In this document: positions 16,356 through 25,923 of the stretch, piece by piece | Layout of the letters: the number at the start of each line of letters is the position of its first letter | Position numbering within the stretch: the first letter of the stretch is position 1 | Source of the DNA: JBAYIE01 sp965279165 | GTDB lineage: Bacteria > Bacteroidota > Bacteroidia > UKL13-3 | Direction: 5' to 3' | Assembly (NCBI GenBank): GCA_965279165.1 | Contig: OZ257140.1 | Location: 2,976,001 to 3,040,000, forward strand | Length of the DNA stretch: 64,000 nt | Made by a program: the position numbers and the translations under genes | Notes under the pieces: generated by a model | Seen by the model: only the letters and a program-made list of their open reading frames with translations | Databases searched by the model: none | Told to the model about the DNA's origin: nothing

Positions 16356-18539
16356 ATGATTAGACGTTTGTTTGTTTTGATTCTTTTAGTTGTTCTAATA
16401 ACAACAAATTGTTTGGCCCAAAAGCCAAAGGTCGCATTTGTGTTGAGTGGTGGAGGAGCCAAAGGATTTGCCCACGTTGGTGCATTAAAAGTACTAGAAG
16501 AAGCGGGTATCAAGCCTGATATTATTACTGGAACAAGCATGGGAAGCGTTATTGGATCCATGTATGCCGTTGGTTATCGCACCGATTCACTTCAAAAAAT
16601 TATTAGTCAAACCGATTGGGATGATGTGGTGTATGATGGGGTTTCGCGAACTACCTTAAATGGAATTGAACGCGCACGATACGATATGTATTTTGTAAAG
16701 TTGAATTTTGAAAAGACAAAATTTCAATCTATTAGTGGAATGGTTAAAGGAACCAAAGTACACAATCTATTATCATCTCTTTGTTTACCTGTTTCTAACA
16801 TACGCGATTTTAATAAATTCCCAATTCCGTTTGCCTGCATTGGAACCGATATTCAGACCGGCAATAAAGTAGTACTGGATAGTGGTTATTTACCGGATGC
16901 CGTGCGGGCAAGTATGGCAATTCCAACTTTATTTACTTCTATTGAATTAGAGGATAAAATCCTAGTAGATGGTGGATTAACTCAAAATTATCCATTAATA
17001 GAAGCTAAAAATATGGGAGCCGATATTATTATCGGAATCGATGTTGCAACAAAATCTAATCGTGCTGAGTTAGGTTCATTTGTAAATATTATGATGGAAG
17101 CTATATTTTTACATGGATATCAGTTTTATGAACAGGAAAAACATTTACTCGATTTAAATATTAAGCCCGACCTCACCCATATCAGTCCACTTGATTTTGC
17201 TTTAGGTGATAGCATTATGCGCATTGGAGAGTTTGCTGCTCGTAAACAATGGGATGAGATATTGGCACTTAGTCATCGCATTAACGGTAATTCAAAACTA
17301 GATACGCCAATCGTTACCAATAAAAAGTGGTTGCATAAAAGCTATAAAGTAAAGAATATAAATATTGTAGGTCTTAAAACTATACCCTTGTTTCAATTGA
17401 ATCATATTACCGAAGAAGCAAAGGGCAAAACAATGTATGTAGAAGGAATTGAAGCTTTGATTGAAAAATATAGAAGTACCGATTTGTTTAAAGACATTAC
17501 TTTCAGGTTTGATGATTATAATGATTTAGGATTATTGAATATTTATGTGAATGAGAAACCTCCGGGAGAGTTTGATGTAGGATTAAATTATAATGTTTAC
17601 CATGAAGCGAGTCTTTTGCTTGGGTTATCTTATCGTAATTTATTGTTTAAAGGTTCTATCTTAGAAACCAATATACGTTTGTCGTCCATGCCTAGATTTG
17701 ATGTTAGTTATTATTATCAAACATCTTTCAAGCCACTTATAGGTATTGAAGTTTCTTCTTCAAACATTATACAAGGTTTATATTCAAATTCAGTAAAGCA
17801 AACGGATGTGAATAGTGTTTTAACTACTTTTTACATTAAGTCGAAATTCCCGCTAACTAAAAACCAATTATTGGGTGTTGGTTTTGGATCAGAGTTTGCA
17901 AGTTATGAATCGGATTTGATCTTTAATTTTGATGAGTCATTTAAGTTGTCAAATTCGAAACGTTCAGAGAATTTTGTGTTGTTTTACATGGCAGATAACC
18001 GTGATGATGCTTACATTTCAACCAAAGGTAGTATGCTGAAAACAGATTTGTATGTAGCCAGTAATGATTTTGACGTGAGTAAAGTTTGGATAAATTTTAC
18101 TTTGAAGGCTGAAAATCATTTACCACTTGCAAGATTCATCAGCGTTAGCAATTCGTTTTATTTGGGTTTTAATGCAGCCAACTATCAAAAAGGTAATTAT
18201 CAGTTTTTGTATTCAATGGGAGGGATGTTAGATATGAAATTCAGGAATTATTTGCCATTTAGCGGAGTTGAGTTTGCGCAGGAATTAAGCAGAAATGTAG
18301 CTCAGTACAGGCTTCGAATACCGGTACGGCTGGCTAAGAACAATTATCTTTCACCCAATTTAGATTTAGCGAAAACTGCTGAATACTTTGAGGATATGGT
18401 AAATTTAACCGACTTTATGCTTGGATATGGATTATCGTATGAATACAGAAGTCCAATTGGGCCAATTGTATTTAACTACAACCGTTCCAACCGCAATTAT
18501 CTGAACTATTTCTATCTGAATATCGGTTACTGGTTCTAA
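16356..18539 (+). CDS. Patatin-like phospholipase fused to outer-membrane beta-barrel
   Basis: A 727-aa protein starting at the ATG at 16356, which begins a clear signal peptide (MIRRLFVLILLVV, cleavage at LAQ). The patatin domain (about 27-290) has the oxyanion motif GGGAKGFAH, the nucleophile motif GTSMG and the dyad Asp in DGG, all intact. A POTRA-like segment follows (about 330-410, KSYKVKNINIVGLKTI), then a 16-strand-type beta-barrel to the C-terminus (final Trp-Phe). The architecture is that of PlpD-type type Vd autotransporters, which carry a lipase to the cell surface. Substrate is unknown. An upstream in-frame ATG at 16242 overlaps alaS and lacks signal features, so I rejected it. 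Confidence 0.87.
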   Translation: MIRRLFVLILLVVLITTNCLAQKPKVAFVLSGGGAKGFAHVGALKVLEEAGIKPDIITGTSMGSVIGSMYAVGYRTDSLQKIISQTDWDDVVYDGVSRTTLNGIERARYDMYFVKLNFEKTKFQSISGMVKGTKVHNLLSSLCLPVSNIRDFNKFPIPFACIGTDIQTGNKVVLDSGYLPDAVRASMAIPTLFTSIELEDKILVDGGLTQNYPLIEAKNMGADIIIGIDVATKSNRAELGSFVNIMMEAIFLHGYQFYEQEKHLLDLNIKPDLTHISPLDFALGDSIMRIGEFAARKQWDEILALSHRINGNSKLDTPIVTNKKWLHKSYKVKNINIVGLKTIPLFQLNHITEEAKGKTMYVEGIEALIEKYRSTDLFKDITFRFDDYNDLGLLNIYVNEKPPGEFDVGLNYNVYHEASLLLGLSYRNLLFKGSILETNIRLSSMPRFDVSYYYQTSFKPLIGIEVSSSNIIQGLYSNSVKQTDVNSVLTTFYIKSKFPLTKNQLLGVGFGSEFASYESDLIFNFDESFKLSNSKRSENFVLFYMADNRDDAYISTKGSMLKTDLYVASNDFDVSKVWINFTLKAENHLPLARFISVSNSFYLGFNAANYQKGNYQFLYSMGGMLDMKFRNYLPFSGVEFAQELSRNVAQYRLRIPVRLAKNNYLSPNLDLAKTAEYFEDMVNLTDFMLGYGLSYEYRSPIGPIVFNYNRSNRNYLNYFYLNIGYWF

Positions 18540-18545
18540 TATTTA

Positions 18546-19670
18546 TCAGGCCGATTTCTTTAACGCAAGTGACGTTTCACTTTCTTCTCTTCCAAATCGA
18601 TACATCACTCTGAAATGGGCTCTTAACGCATCGTACAAAGTTTCATTTACCAAATATGGAATATCAAATTCACGTGCTGTTTCTTCTACTATTTTTGATA
18701 TGGCTGGATAATGCACATGACATACCTGAGGAAATAAATGATGTTCAACTTGATAATTTAAACCTCCTACATACCAGGTTATAATCGGATTTCTTCTCGA
18801 AAAATCCATGGTTGTATTCATTTGATGAATGGCCCAATCGTTTTCAATTACTCCTTCGGCATTAGGTAACGGGTGCGTGGTGCCTTCAACCGTATGGGCA
18901 AGTTGAAATACCACTGTTAAGATAATACCGGAAACAAAATGCATCAACATAAATCCGGCTAAAATCTGGTAAAAAGGAATTCCTAAAACGGCAACCGGTA
19001 AAACAAACATCAGGGTAAAATAAAATAGCTTCACCCCAATAATTTTCAATAAATTTATTCTGTTTTCTTGAGAAGAATATGGATTGACGCCATTTTTGAC
19101 ATGTTTGTTGAATTGAACAAAATCTTTGGCCATTGCCCAATAAAAAGTAAGTAAACCATAGAACAGTATCGCATAAATCCATTGAAATGCATGGAAGAAC
19201 TTTAGTTTGGTATGTGGTGAAAAGCGCAATACCAAACGGTCTTCAATATCTTCATCTACATTGGCAATATTGGTATAGGTATGATGCAAGATATTGTGTT
19301 GCAGTTTCCAATTCATTACTGATCCACCAATTAGATTTAAGGTATGTCCCATTAGAAAGTTAACGGTTCCGTTTGATGAATAAGCTCCATGGTTTGCATC
19401 ATGCATTACGCTCATACCAATTCCGGCAATTGCAAAACCCATGATTGTCCATAATACTAAACTAATTCCGAAAGAGGGTTGGAGGTTTAAAATAAGTATA
19501 AAAGGCAATATGTATCCGATTAACATGGTTATACTTTTAAAAACCATCATACCGTTGGCGTGTGATTCGATGCCATTTTCTTCAAAATACCTGTCAACCC
19601 TTTTTTTTACCGTTGGATAGAATTGGCTTTTTATTGGAGCATTAAATTTTACCTTCTGTTTTAATTGCAT
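18546..19670 (-). CDS. Membrane fatty acid (acyl-CoA/acyl-lipid) desaturase
   Basis: A 374-aa membrane di-iron desaturase. The three histidine boxes are present in order: HDANHG (about residue 90), HNILHHTYTN (about 125) and QVEHHLFP (about 305). Four hydrophobic segments place the active site on the cytoplasmic face. The third box in QVEHHLF form is typical of front-end and linoleoyl-CoA-type desaturases, but no cytochrome b5 domain is fused, so regiospecificity remains open. The stop lies 6 bp from the stop of the converging patatin gene, with no clear terminator between. Confidence 0.9.
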   Translation of the reverse strand: MQLKQKVKFNAPIKSQFYPTVKKRVDRYFEENGIESHANGMMVFKSITMLIGYILPFILILNLQPSFGISLVLWTIMGFAIAGIGMSVMHDANHGAYSSNGTVNFLMGHTLNLIGGSVMNWKLQHNILHHTYTNIANVDEDIEDRLVLRFSPHTKLKFFHAFQWIYAILFYGLLTFYWAMAKDFVQFNKHVKNGVNPYSSQENRINLLKIIGVKLFYFTLMFVLPVAVLGIPFYQILAGFMLMHFVSGIILTVVFQLAHTVEGTTHPLPNAEGVIENDWAIHQMNTTMDFSRRNPIITWYVGGLNYQVEHHLFPQVCHVHYPAISKIVEETAREFDIPYLVNETLYDALRAHFRVMYRFGREESETSLALKKSA

Positions 19671-19817
19671 TTAATCAGTTGATTTAATTGGTAAAACTAA
19701 GTAATAGTTGCAAGATTATTCAAATTGATGTGCAATATCATAAAACTTAATATTTTGATAAAATGGAAAATTGCGTAATATTTATATGCCTGCATCGTTA
19801 ACATTGCCTGAATCCGC

Positions 19818-22592
19818 ATGGTGGTAAAACAATTTACACTTATTTGTCTGTTCATCTTGTTAACCGGCTTCGGGCTTTCTGCTCAAAGTGTAATTAAAGG
19901 TAATTTAAAAGATACCGTTAATTACAAACCCATGGCTTATTCAGCTGTTGCCCTTTTGCGGTATCAAGATTCAACCATGGTAAAATTTGTTTGGGTGAAC
20001 GATAAAGATGCCTTTCGATTCGACAACTTACAGCAGGATACCTATTACCTACAAATTACACGACCGACCTTTGCAGATTATTTCGAAAAGATAGTGTTGG
20101 GAATGGAAGTTGAAAAAGACCTGGGCACTATTGTAATGATTTCAAAGTCGAATTTACTGAAAGAAGTACTGATAAAAGAGAAATCAAATGCAATTCGAAT
20201 TAAAGGTGATACCACCGAGTTTTTGGTAGATAGTTTTTTAACCAACAAAAATGCAAATGTCGAAGATTTACTTAAAAAGCTTCCCGGAATTCAGGTGGAT
20301 AAGGATGGAAAGATTATGGCACAAGGCCAAGAAGTAAAAAAGGTACTTGTAGATGGAGAAGAATTTTTTGGAGAAGATCCAACAGTAGCAACACGAAACT
20401 TAAGAGCCGACAATGTTGAAAAAGTACAGGTATTTGATAAAAAAAGCGAACAAGCTACCTTTAGTGGAATTGATGATGGGGTAAAAGAAAAGACCATTAA
20501 CCTGCAACTAAAAGAAGATGCTAAGAAAGGATACTTTGGTAAAGTAAGTGTAGGTGCAGGAACAGATCAAAGATACGAGAATGATGCGATGGTAAATATG
20601 TTTAAAAACAAACGCAAGTTTTCGGCCTATGGTGCGATGAGTAATACCAATAAAACCCGTTTAAGCTGGGATGATGCCAATAAATTTGGTGGAGGTAATG
20701 GGGATAATTATGAAGTGGATGATGCATCCGGCTATATGTACTTTTATAGTACAGGAGATAACATGAATTTCGATGGGGTTGGTATTCCTCAAACTTGGTA
20801 TACAGGAGTACATTATTCGGATAAGGTGCTTGGTGATCGCCATAATTATGCGCTAAATATTACCAGAAAGGATTTATCGACGGAAGGTTTGGACCGAAAC
20901 AATACCAAATATATTTTACCCGACACCTTATATTACGTTAACCAATTAAAGAATGTTATTAACCAACGCATGCAAACTGCCATGTCGGGATCGTACGAAT
21001 GGAAAGTAGATTCTTTCTCCACTTTAAAGTTTAAACTGTCAATTAAGGAAGGACAAAATATTTCAAAGGTATTTACACTTGCTGATAATTTAAACGAAAA
21101 CAACGAATTGGTAAATAGCAATATTAGAACCAATACCTATGATACAAGAAACCAGAATGAAAATTCCTCTTTAAGCTGGAATCGTAAATTTAGGACAACA
21201 GGAAGAAGTTTGACCATGCAGTTTAATCAGACATTTACAAAGAATACAGGAGAAGAATTTGTGCAATCGATAGTAAATTTATACGATACTTCCGGGGCTA
21301 TTTTTAGCAGCAACGTCATCGACCAAAAGAAAGTTACCAATGCCCTTACCAATACCTATTCGGGCAAAGGAACGTATACCGAACCGCTTTCAAAATATTG
21401 GTTTATAAGTGGCGATTACGATGTAACGGCAACTTTAAGTACTTCCGATAGAAATACAAATGCAAAGCAAAATGGGGAATATACACTGCATGTAGATAGC
21501 TTAAGCAATAACCTGGATTATGATATTTTGGTAAACAAAGGAGGTCTTGCTATTCGTTACGTAAAGAAAAAATTGAATATTTCGTTCGGTGCTAAAACCT
21601 CCTATACCGATATGCGGCAAACCGAAATTTCAACCAACAAAACATTCAACCAATATTTTTTCAATCTTTTTCCATCGGCTTCGTTTAATTATAAACCCAA
21701 AACTACAGCCAATTTAAATTTTGGATATAATGGAAGTACAAGGCAGCCAAGTGTGCAGCAAATTCAGCCAATTCAAGATAATTCTAATCCGCTTGATATA
21801 TACATTGGAAATCCTGATCTGGAACAAAGTTTTCGAAATAGTTTTAATTTTTCATACAATACATATAAACCGATTTCCGGACAAAGTTTTTATACTTCGG
21901 CACAATTTTCATTTACCGAAGATGATTTTACCTCCTTCGATCAAGTGGATAATTATGGAAGAAAGACCCATAAAACCGTAAATGTGGATGGAAACAGCAG
22001 TTTTTGGGGAGTGGCTTATTATTACTTTTCTATCAAGAAATACCATCTTCGTTTCGGCTCCAATTTAAATCCGTATGTTTCTACCAATGTTAATTATATC
22101 AATGGATTAAAGAATACCAACAAATCGCAACGAATTGGTTTCGGACAAAATATGTCGTACGAACTCGAGAAGAAAGCCGAATTTACAGTAGATGCAGATT
22201 GGACTTTTAACAACGGAACTTCTTCGTTGCGACCGGATGTAGTTACCCGTTACTGGTTGCAAACCTATACGCTTTATGCCAAACTTTTCTTGCCGTCTAA
22301 ATTTGAATTAAATGCCGATTGTGCTTTTAATATTCGTCAGAAAACAAGTGATTTTGATAACGATGTAAATGTTATTATGCTAAATGCCGGCGTATCGAAA
22401 AAGTTCTTGAAAAGTGAAGCTTTGGTTGCAGGCATTTCGGCATATGATTTGTTAAACCAAAATTTAGGATTCGATAGAAATGTGAGCAGTAATTATATTA
22501 ATGAACATACGTATACGGTGTTGAAACGATATATACTTTTTACCTTAACATGGAATTTTACCAAAGGAGCAGTTGAACAAGATGAAGATTAA
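19818..22592 (+). CDS. TonB-dependent-receptor-like outer-membrane beta-barrel protein
   Basis: A 924-aa outer-membrane protein. A signal peptide (residues 1-22, cleavage at SAQ) is followed by a carboxypeptidase-regulatory-like beta-sandwich (about 25-110, SVIKGNLKDTV...). A plug-like region comes next (about 125-220) with NVEDLLKKLPGIQVDKDGKI and VKKVLVDGEEFFG, then a long beta-barrel. This order matches the outer-membrane beta-barrel family found with GLPGLI proteins in Bacteroidota. The GLPGLI gene overlaps its 3' end by 11 bp, so they are translated as a pair. The transported ligand is unknown. Confidence 0.85.
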   Translation: MVVKQFTLICLFILLTGFGLSAQSVIKGNLKDTVNYKPMAYSAVALLRYQDSTMVKFVWVNDKDAFRFDNLQQDTYYLQITRPTFADYFEKIVLGMEVEKDLGTIVMISKSNLLKEVLIKEKSNAIRIKGDTTEFLVDSFLTNKNANVEDLLKKLPGIQVDKDGKIMAQGQEVKKVLVDGEEFFGEDPTVATRNLRADNVEKVQVFDKKSEQATFSGIDDGVKEKTINLQLKEDAKKGYFGKVSVGAGTDQRYENDAMVNMFKNKRKFSAYGAMSNTNKTRLSWDDANKFGGGNGDNYEVDDASGYMYFYSTGDNMNFDGVGIPQTWYTGVHYSDKVLGDRHNYALNITRKDLSTEGLDRNNTKYILPDTLYYVNQLKNVINQRMQTAMSGSYEWKVDSFSTLKFKLSIKEGQNISKVFTLADNLNENNELVNSNIRTNTYDTRNQNENSSLSWNRKFRTTGRSLTMQFNQTFTKNTGEEFVQSIVNLYDTSGAIFSSNVIDQKKVTNALTNTYSGKGTYTEPLSKYWFISGDYDVTATLSTSDRNTNAKQNGEYTLHVDSLSNNLDYDILVNKGGLAIRYVKKKLNISFGAKTSYTDMRQTEISTNKTFNQYFFNLFPSASFNYKPKTTANLNFGYNGSTRQPSVQQIQPIQDNSNPLDIYIGNPDLEQSFRNSFNFSYNTYKPISGQSFYTSAQFSFTEDDFTSFDQVDNYGRKTHKTVNVDGNSSFWGVAYYYFSIKKYHLRFGSNLNPYVSTNVNYINGLKNTNKSQRIGFGQNMSYELEKKAEFTVDADWTFNNGTSSLRPDVVTRYWLQTYTLYAKLFLPSKFELNADCAFNIRQKTSDFDNDVNVIMLNAGVSKKFLKSEALVAGISAYDLLNQNLGFDRNVSSNYINEHTYTVLKRYILFTLTWNFTKGAVEQDED

Positions 22593-23331
22593 AATATTAA
22601 CTATTTGGATTGGTATTTTGTTGCAGGTAGTTTCGGTGTCTGCGCAACAACTTTTGTTTCAAGGGAAAATTCTATTTGAAAGAAAGGAGAACATGCATAA
22701 ACAACTCGATGAAGAAGGAGGGAACTGGGCATTGGAGATGAAAAAAAGATTACCAAAGTATCGCACAGATATTTTTCAATTGGCATTTAATAAAACCAAA
22801 TCAATTTATACGCTGTATCAAGAAGATGAGAATACCATGGTAGCTAATTCGTTTTGGAGAGTTGCCTGGAATAATACTGTTGTTACGGATATTGCATTAA
22901 AGGAACAATCGTCAGAGAAGGCGGTTTACGACAGAAACTACCATGTAAAAGATTCTTTGCCTGTTTATCAATGGAAGTTAACCGGCGAATACCGCGAGAT
23001 TGCCGGTCATACTTGCCGTAAAGCTACTACTGTTGTCATGGATTCGTTATATGTAATTGCATTTTATACCGATGAAATTCCGGTTAGTGCAGGACCAGAA
23101 TCATTTCAAGGTCTTCCGGGTATGATACTTGGGTTGGTGGTGCCAAAAATTCATTTTACAATCTTTGCTACCAAAGTGGAATCGGCTGTGATGGATGAAA
23201 AGCAGTTTATACCTACGCCTTTTAAGAAACCAAAAAATATTAATCGGCCAGGGTTGTTCAAAGAAATCGAAGAAGCCCTTGAAGACTGGGGTAAATGGGG
23301 TAGGAAGATTTACTGGAGGGTAGTTATTTGA
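22582..23331 (+). CDS. GLPGLI family protein
   Basis: A 249-aa exported protein (signal peptide cleaved near VSAQ). The family signature appears as FQGLPGMILGL at about residue 175, preceded by the pattern ITGEYREIAGHTCRKATT-like (here LTGEYREIAGHTCRK) and YVIAFYTDEIPVSAGP. The family is widespread in Bacteroidota, is almost always next to a TonB-type barrel, and has no established function. I chose the ATG at 22582, which begins the signal peptide and overlaps the upstream stop by 11 bp. Confidence 0.85.
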   Translation: MKIKILTIWIGILLQVVSVSAQQLLFQGKILFERKENMHKQLDEEGGNWALEMKKRLPKYRTDIFQLAFNKTKSIYTLYQEDENTMVANSFWRVAWNNTVVTDIALKEQSSEKAVYDRNYHVKDSLPVYQWKLTGEYREIAGHTCRKATTVVMDSLYVIAFYTDEIPVSAGPESFQGLPGMILGLVVPKIHFTIFATKVESAVMDEKQFIPTPFKKPKNINRPGLFKEIEEALEDWGKWGRKIYWRVVI

Positions 23332-23410
23332 TGCGATATGTATCCATCATTCAGCCATCGATTGATAACAACCTTTTTCAATCCACAACCAGAAATACTA
23401 TATTCGTCGG

Positions 23411-24433
23411 GTGCGAAACCCCAATTTAAATCCCGATGAAGAAAACCTGAATGGTGCTGAAAAAGAATTTGAGCGTGTTTTACGTCCAAAAACATTTGAA
23501 GACTTTACCGGACAGGGAAAAATTATTGAAAACCTTCGGGTATTTGTAATGGCTGCCCGCCAAAGGGAAGAGGCGCTTGATCATGTTCTATTACACGGAC
23601 CTCCGGGATTGGGTAAAACGACCTTGTCCTATATCATTGCAAATGAATTGGGGTCTAAAATTAAAACTACTTCCGGTCCGGTACTCGAAAAACCGGGCGA
23701 CTTGGCAGGATTGCTAACCAATCTGGAAAAAGGGGATGTATTATTTATTGATGAAATTCATAGGCTCAGTCCGGTAATCGAAGAGTTTCTTTATTCGGCT
23801 ATGGAAGACTACCGCATTGATATCATGATTGATTCAGGTCCTAATGCACGAAGTATCCAATTGGAAGTAAATCCTTTTACTTTAATTGGTGCAACGACGC
23901 GCTCCGGTTTATTAACATCTCCTTTGCGTGCCCGTTTTGGAATCAATGCCCGTTTAGAATATTACGATAGGAAATTGATGGAAAAAATCATCGAACGTTC
24001 AGCTGATATTATTCAAACCCGTATCGACCCAAAAGCAACGGCTGAAATCGCCAAAAGAAGCAGGGGTACACCACGAATCGGAAATGCTTTGCTGCGTCGT
24101 ACAAGGGATTTTGCACAAATAAAAGGCGATGGAACCATCAACCTCGAAATAGCCAAATATGCCCTAACAGCTTTAAATGTCGATTCGGAAGGTTTGGACG
24201 AAATGGACAATAAAATAATCCGTGCCATTATCGAGAAATTTAAAGGCGGTCCTGTTGGAATATCAACCATAGCAACTGCAATTGGAGAGGAAAGTGGTAC
24301 CATCGAAGAAGTGTATGAACCCTATCTTATTCAGGAAGGATTTCTGATGCGCACCCCACGTGGCCGGGAAGCAACCGAAAAAGCATTCAAACATTTTGGA
24401 ATTTTACCCGGATATAAGAACCAACTTCTTTGA
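23411..24433 (+). CDS. ruvB: Holliday junction branch migration ATPase RuvB
   Basis: A 340-aa AAA+ motor that drives branch migration of Holliday junctions with RuvA. It has the family N-terminus (VLRPKTFEDFTGQ), Walker A GPPGLGKTTL, Walker B LFIDEIHRLSPVIEE, sensor GATTRSGLLTSPLRARFG, and the C-terminal winged helix ending RGREATEKAFKHF. The start is a GTG at 23411; an in-frame stop lies 45 bp upstream and there is no ATG between, so a non-ATG start is required. The stop codon is followed immediately by a G-rich heptamer array. Confidence 0.96.
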   Translation: MRNPNLNPDEENLNGAEKEFERVLRPKTFEDFTGQGKIIENLRVFVMAARQREEALDHVLLHGPPGLGKTTLSYIIANELGSKIKTTSGPVLEKPGDLAGLLTNLEKGDVLFIDEIHRLSPVIEEFLYSAMEDYRIDIMIDSGPNARSIQLEVNPFTLIGATTRSGLLTSPLRARFGINARLEYYDRKLMEKIIERSADIIQTRIDPKATAEIAKRSRGTPRIGNALLRRTRDFAQIKGDGTINLEIAKYALTALNVDSEGLDEMDNKIIRAIIEKFKGGPVGISTIATAIGEESGTIEEVYEPYLIQEGFLMRTPRGREATEKAFKHFGILPGYKNQLL

Positions 24434-24510
24434 GGGAATAGGGGTTAGGGATAAGGGAATAGGGGTTAGGAATAAGGGATAAGGGAATAGTGGTTAGGGA
24501 GAAGGGATAA
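24434..24510. repeat. G-rich heptamer array after ruvB
   Basis: Eleven 7-bp units begin on the base after the ruvB stop codon: GGGAATA, GGGGTTA, GGGATAA, GGGAATA, GGGGTTA, GGAATAA, GGGATAA, GGGAATA, GTGGTTA, GGGAGAA, GGGATAA. Nine of the eleven start with GGG, giving G-tracts with 3-4 nt loops that fit the G-quadruplex rule. Confidence 0.93.
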
Positions 24511-24527
24511 CTCCTCTCAACACAAAT

Positions 24528-24653
24528 CTCATATCTCATAACTCATAACTCATATCTCATATCTCATAACTCATATCTCATAACTCATATCTCATAACTC
24601 ATATCTCATAACTCATATCTCATAACTCATATCTCATAACTCCTATCTCATAA
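24528..24653. repeat. CTCATAA/CTCATAT heptamer array after rarA
   Basis: Eighteen uninterrupted 7-bp units, mostly CTCATAT alternating with CTCATAA, ending exactly at the rarA stop codon on the other strand. CTCATAA on the minus strand reads TTATGAG, a circular permutation of the GAGTTAT unit at 11569-11603. Confidence 0.95.
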
Positions 24654-25916
24654 CTAATACCCATACTTCCCCTTCCATCTTTTCTTTAAAAATTCTCTGA
24701 TATCTTGTTCCCTTGCATTTTGTCCGGGTTCATAAAACTTGGTACCTTTAATTTCTTCAGGTAAAAATTCAAGATCTACAAAATTATTTTCAAACGAATG
24801 GGCATAGGCATATTCAGCACCATAATTTAATTGCTTCATCAGTTTGGTAGGAGCATTGCGCAAGTGTAATGGAACCGGTAAATTTCCCGATTTCTTGATT
24901 GAGGCATTGGCTTCTTCAATAGCTATATAAGAGGCATTGCTTTTTGAAGAGGTTGCAAGATACACCACGCATTGCGAAAGAATTATTCTTGCTTCCGGCA
25001 TGCCAATCATTTGTATAGCCTGAAAAGTATTGGTAGCAAGTAATAAAGCATTTGGGTTTGCATTGCCAATATCTTCACTCGACAAAATGATCATTCTTCT
25101 TGCTATGAATTCAATGCTTTCTCCCGCTTCTAACATGCGTGCCAACCAATATACAGCAGCATTGGGATCACTACCTCTAATTGATTTGATAAAGGCAGAA
25201 ATTACATTGTAATGCGATTCGCCATCTTTATCATACACTGCAATTTTTTGTTGCAGTGTATGGGTAATAGTTGCGTTGTTGATGATAACTTCTCCATTTG
25301 CACCCGAGGCCATCAACTCAATTATATTGAGCAATTTTCTGGCATCGCCTCCACTGTAAAGAAATAGTGCTTCTGTTTCTTCCAGCTTAAATGTAAACCT
25401 TTGCAACTCTTTGTCTCTGGAAATTGCATCCATGGTAATTCTTAACAATGCCTCTTTATCCAATTCTTTTAAAACATACACTTGGCTTCTTGAAAGTAAG
25501 GCATTATTCACTTCGAAACTTGGATTTTCGGTAGTAGCACCAATTAATAAAATGCTGCCATTCTCTACTGCGCCTAACAATGCATCCTGCTGACTTTTAT
25601 TGAATCGATGAATTTCATCCAGAAATAAGATTACTTTTCCAAACTTTTTTGCTTCCTCTATTACTTTTCTTACTTCCGCAACTCCGGCATTAATAGCGCT
25701 TAATTGGTAAAATTGCATCGCCATTTCTTGTCCGATAATGCGGGCTAAAGTTGTTTTACCAACTCCCGGTGGTCCCCACAAGATCATGGAAGGGATGTTT
25801 TTATTTTTTAATGCTTCATATAATATTGCGCCTTTTCCGGTTAAATGTTCCTGACCGATATAGTGTTCCAAATTATCCGGACGAATCCTGTCGGCCAATG
25901 GTTTTATGCTGCTCAT
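24654..25916 (-). CDS. rarA: Replication-associated recombination AAA+ ATPase RarA (MgsA)
   Basis: A 420-aa clamp-loader-like AAA+ protein that acts at stalled replication forks. It shows PLADRIRPDNLEHYIGQEHL at the N-terminus, Walker A GPPGVGKTTL, Walker B LFLDEIHRFNKSQQD, sensor GATTENPSFEVN, and the C-terminal tetramerisation region (SIRGSDPNAAVYWLARML, QLNYGAEYAYAH). I used the ATG at 25914-25916 (MSSIKPLADR); 24 extra upstream codons would overlap the divergent gene and have no family match. It converges with ruvB, another fork-repair motor. Confidence 0.95.
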   Translation of the reverse strand: MSSIKPLADRIRPDNLEHYIGQEHLTGKGAILYEALKNKNIPSMILWGPPGVGKTTLARIIGQEMAMQFYQLSAINAGVAEVRKVIEEAKKFGKVILFLDEIHRFNKSQQDALLGAVENGSILLIGATTENPSFEVNNALLSRSQVYVLKELDKEALLRITMDAISRDKELQRFTFKLEETEALFLYSGGDARKLLNIIELMASGANGEVIINNATITHTLQQKIAVYDKDGESHYNVISAFIKSIRGSDPNAAVYWLARMLEAGESIEFIARRMIILSSEDIGNANPNALLLATNTFQAIQMIGMPEARIILSQCVVYLATSSKSNASYIAIEEANASIKKSGNLPVPLHLRNAPTKLMKQLNYGAEYAYAHSFENNFVDLEFLPEEIKGTKFYEPGQNAREQDIREFLKKRWKGKYGY

Positions 25917-25923
25917 GATATTT

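Noticed and set aside
24434..24653. Possible CRISPR array
   Set aside because: Units are 7 bp without spacers and there are no cas genes; it is a simple tandem repeat.
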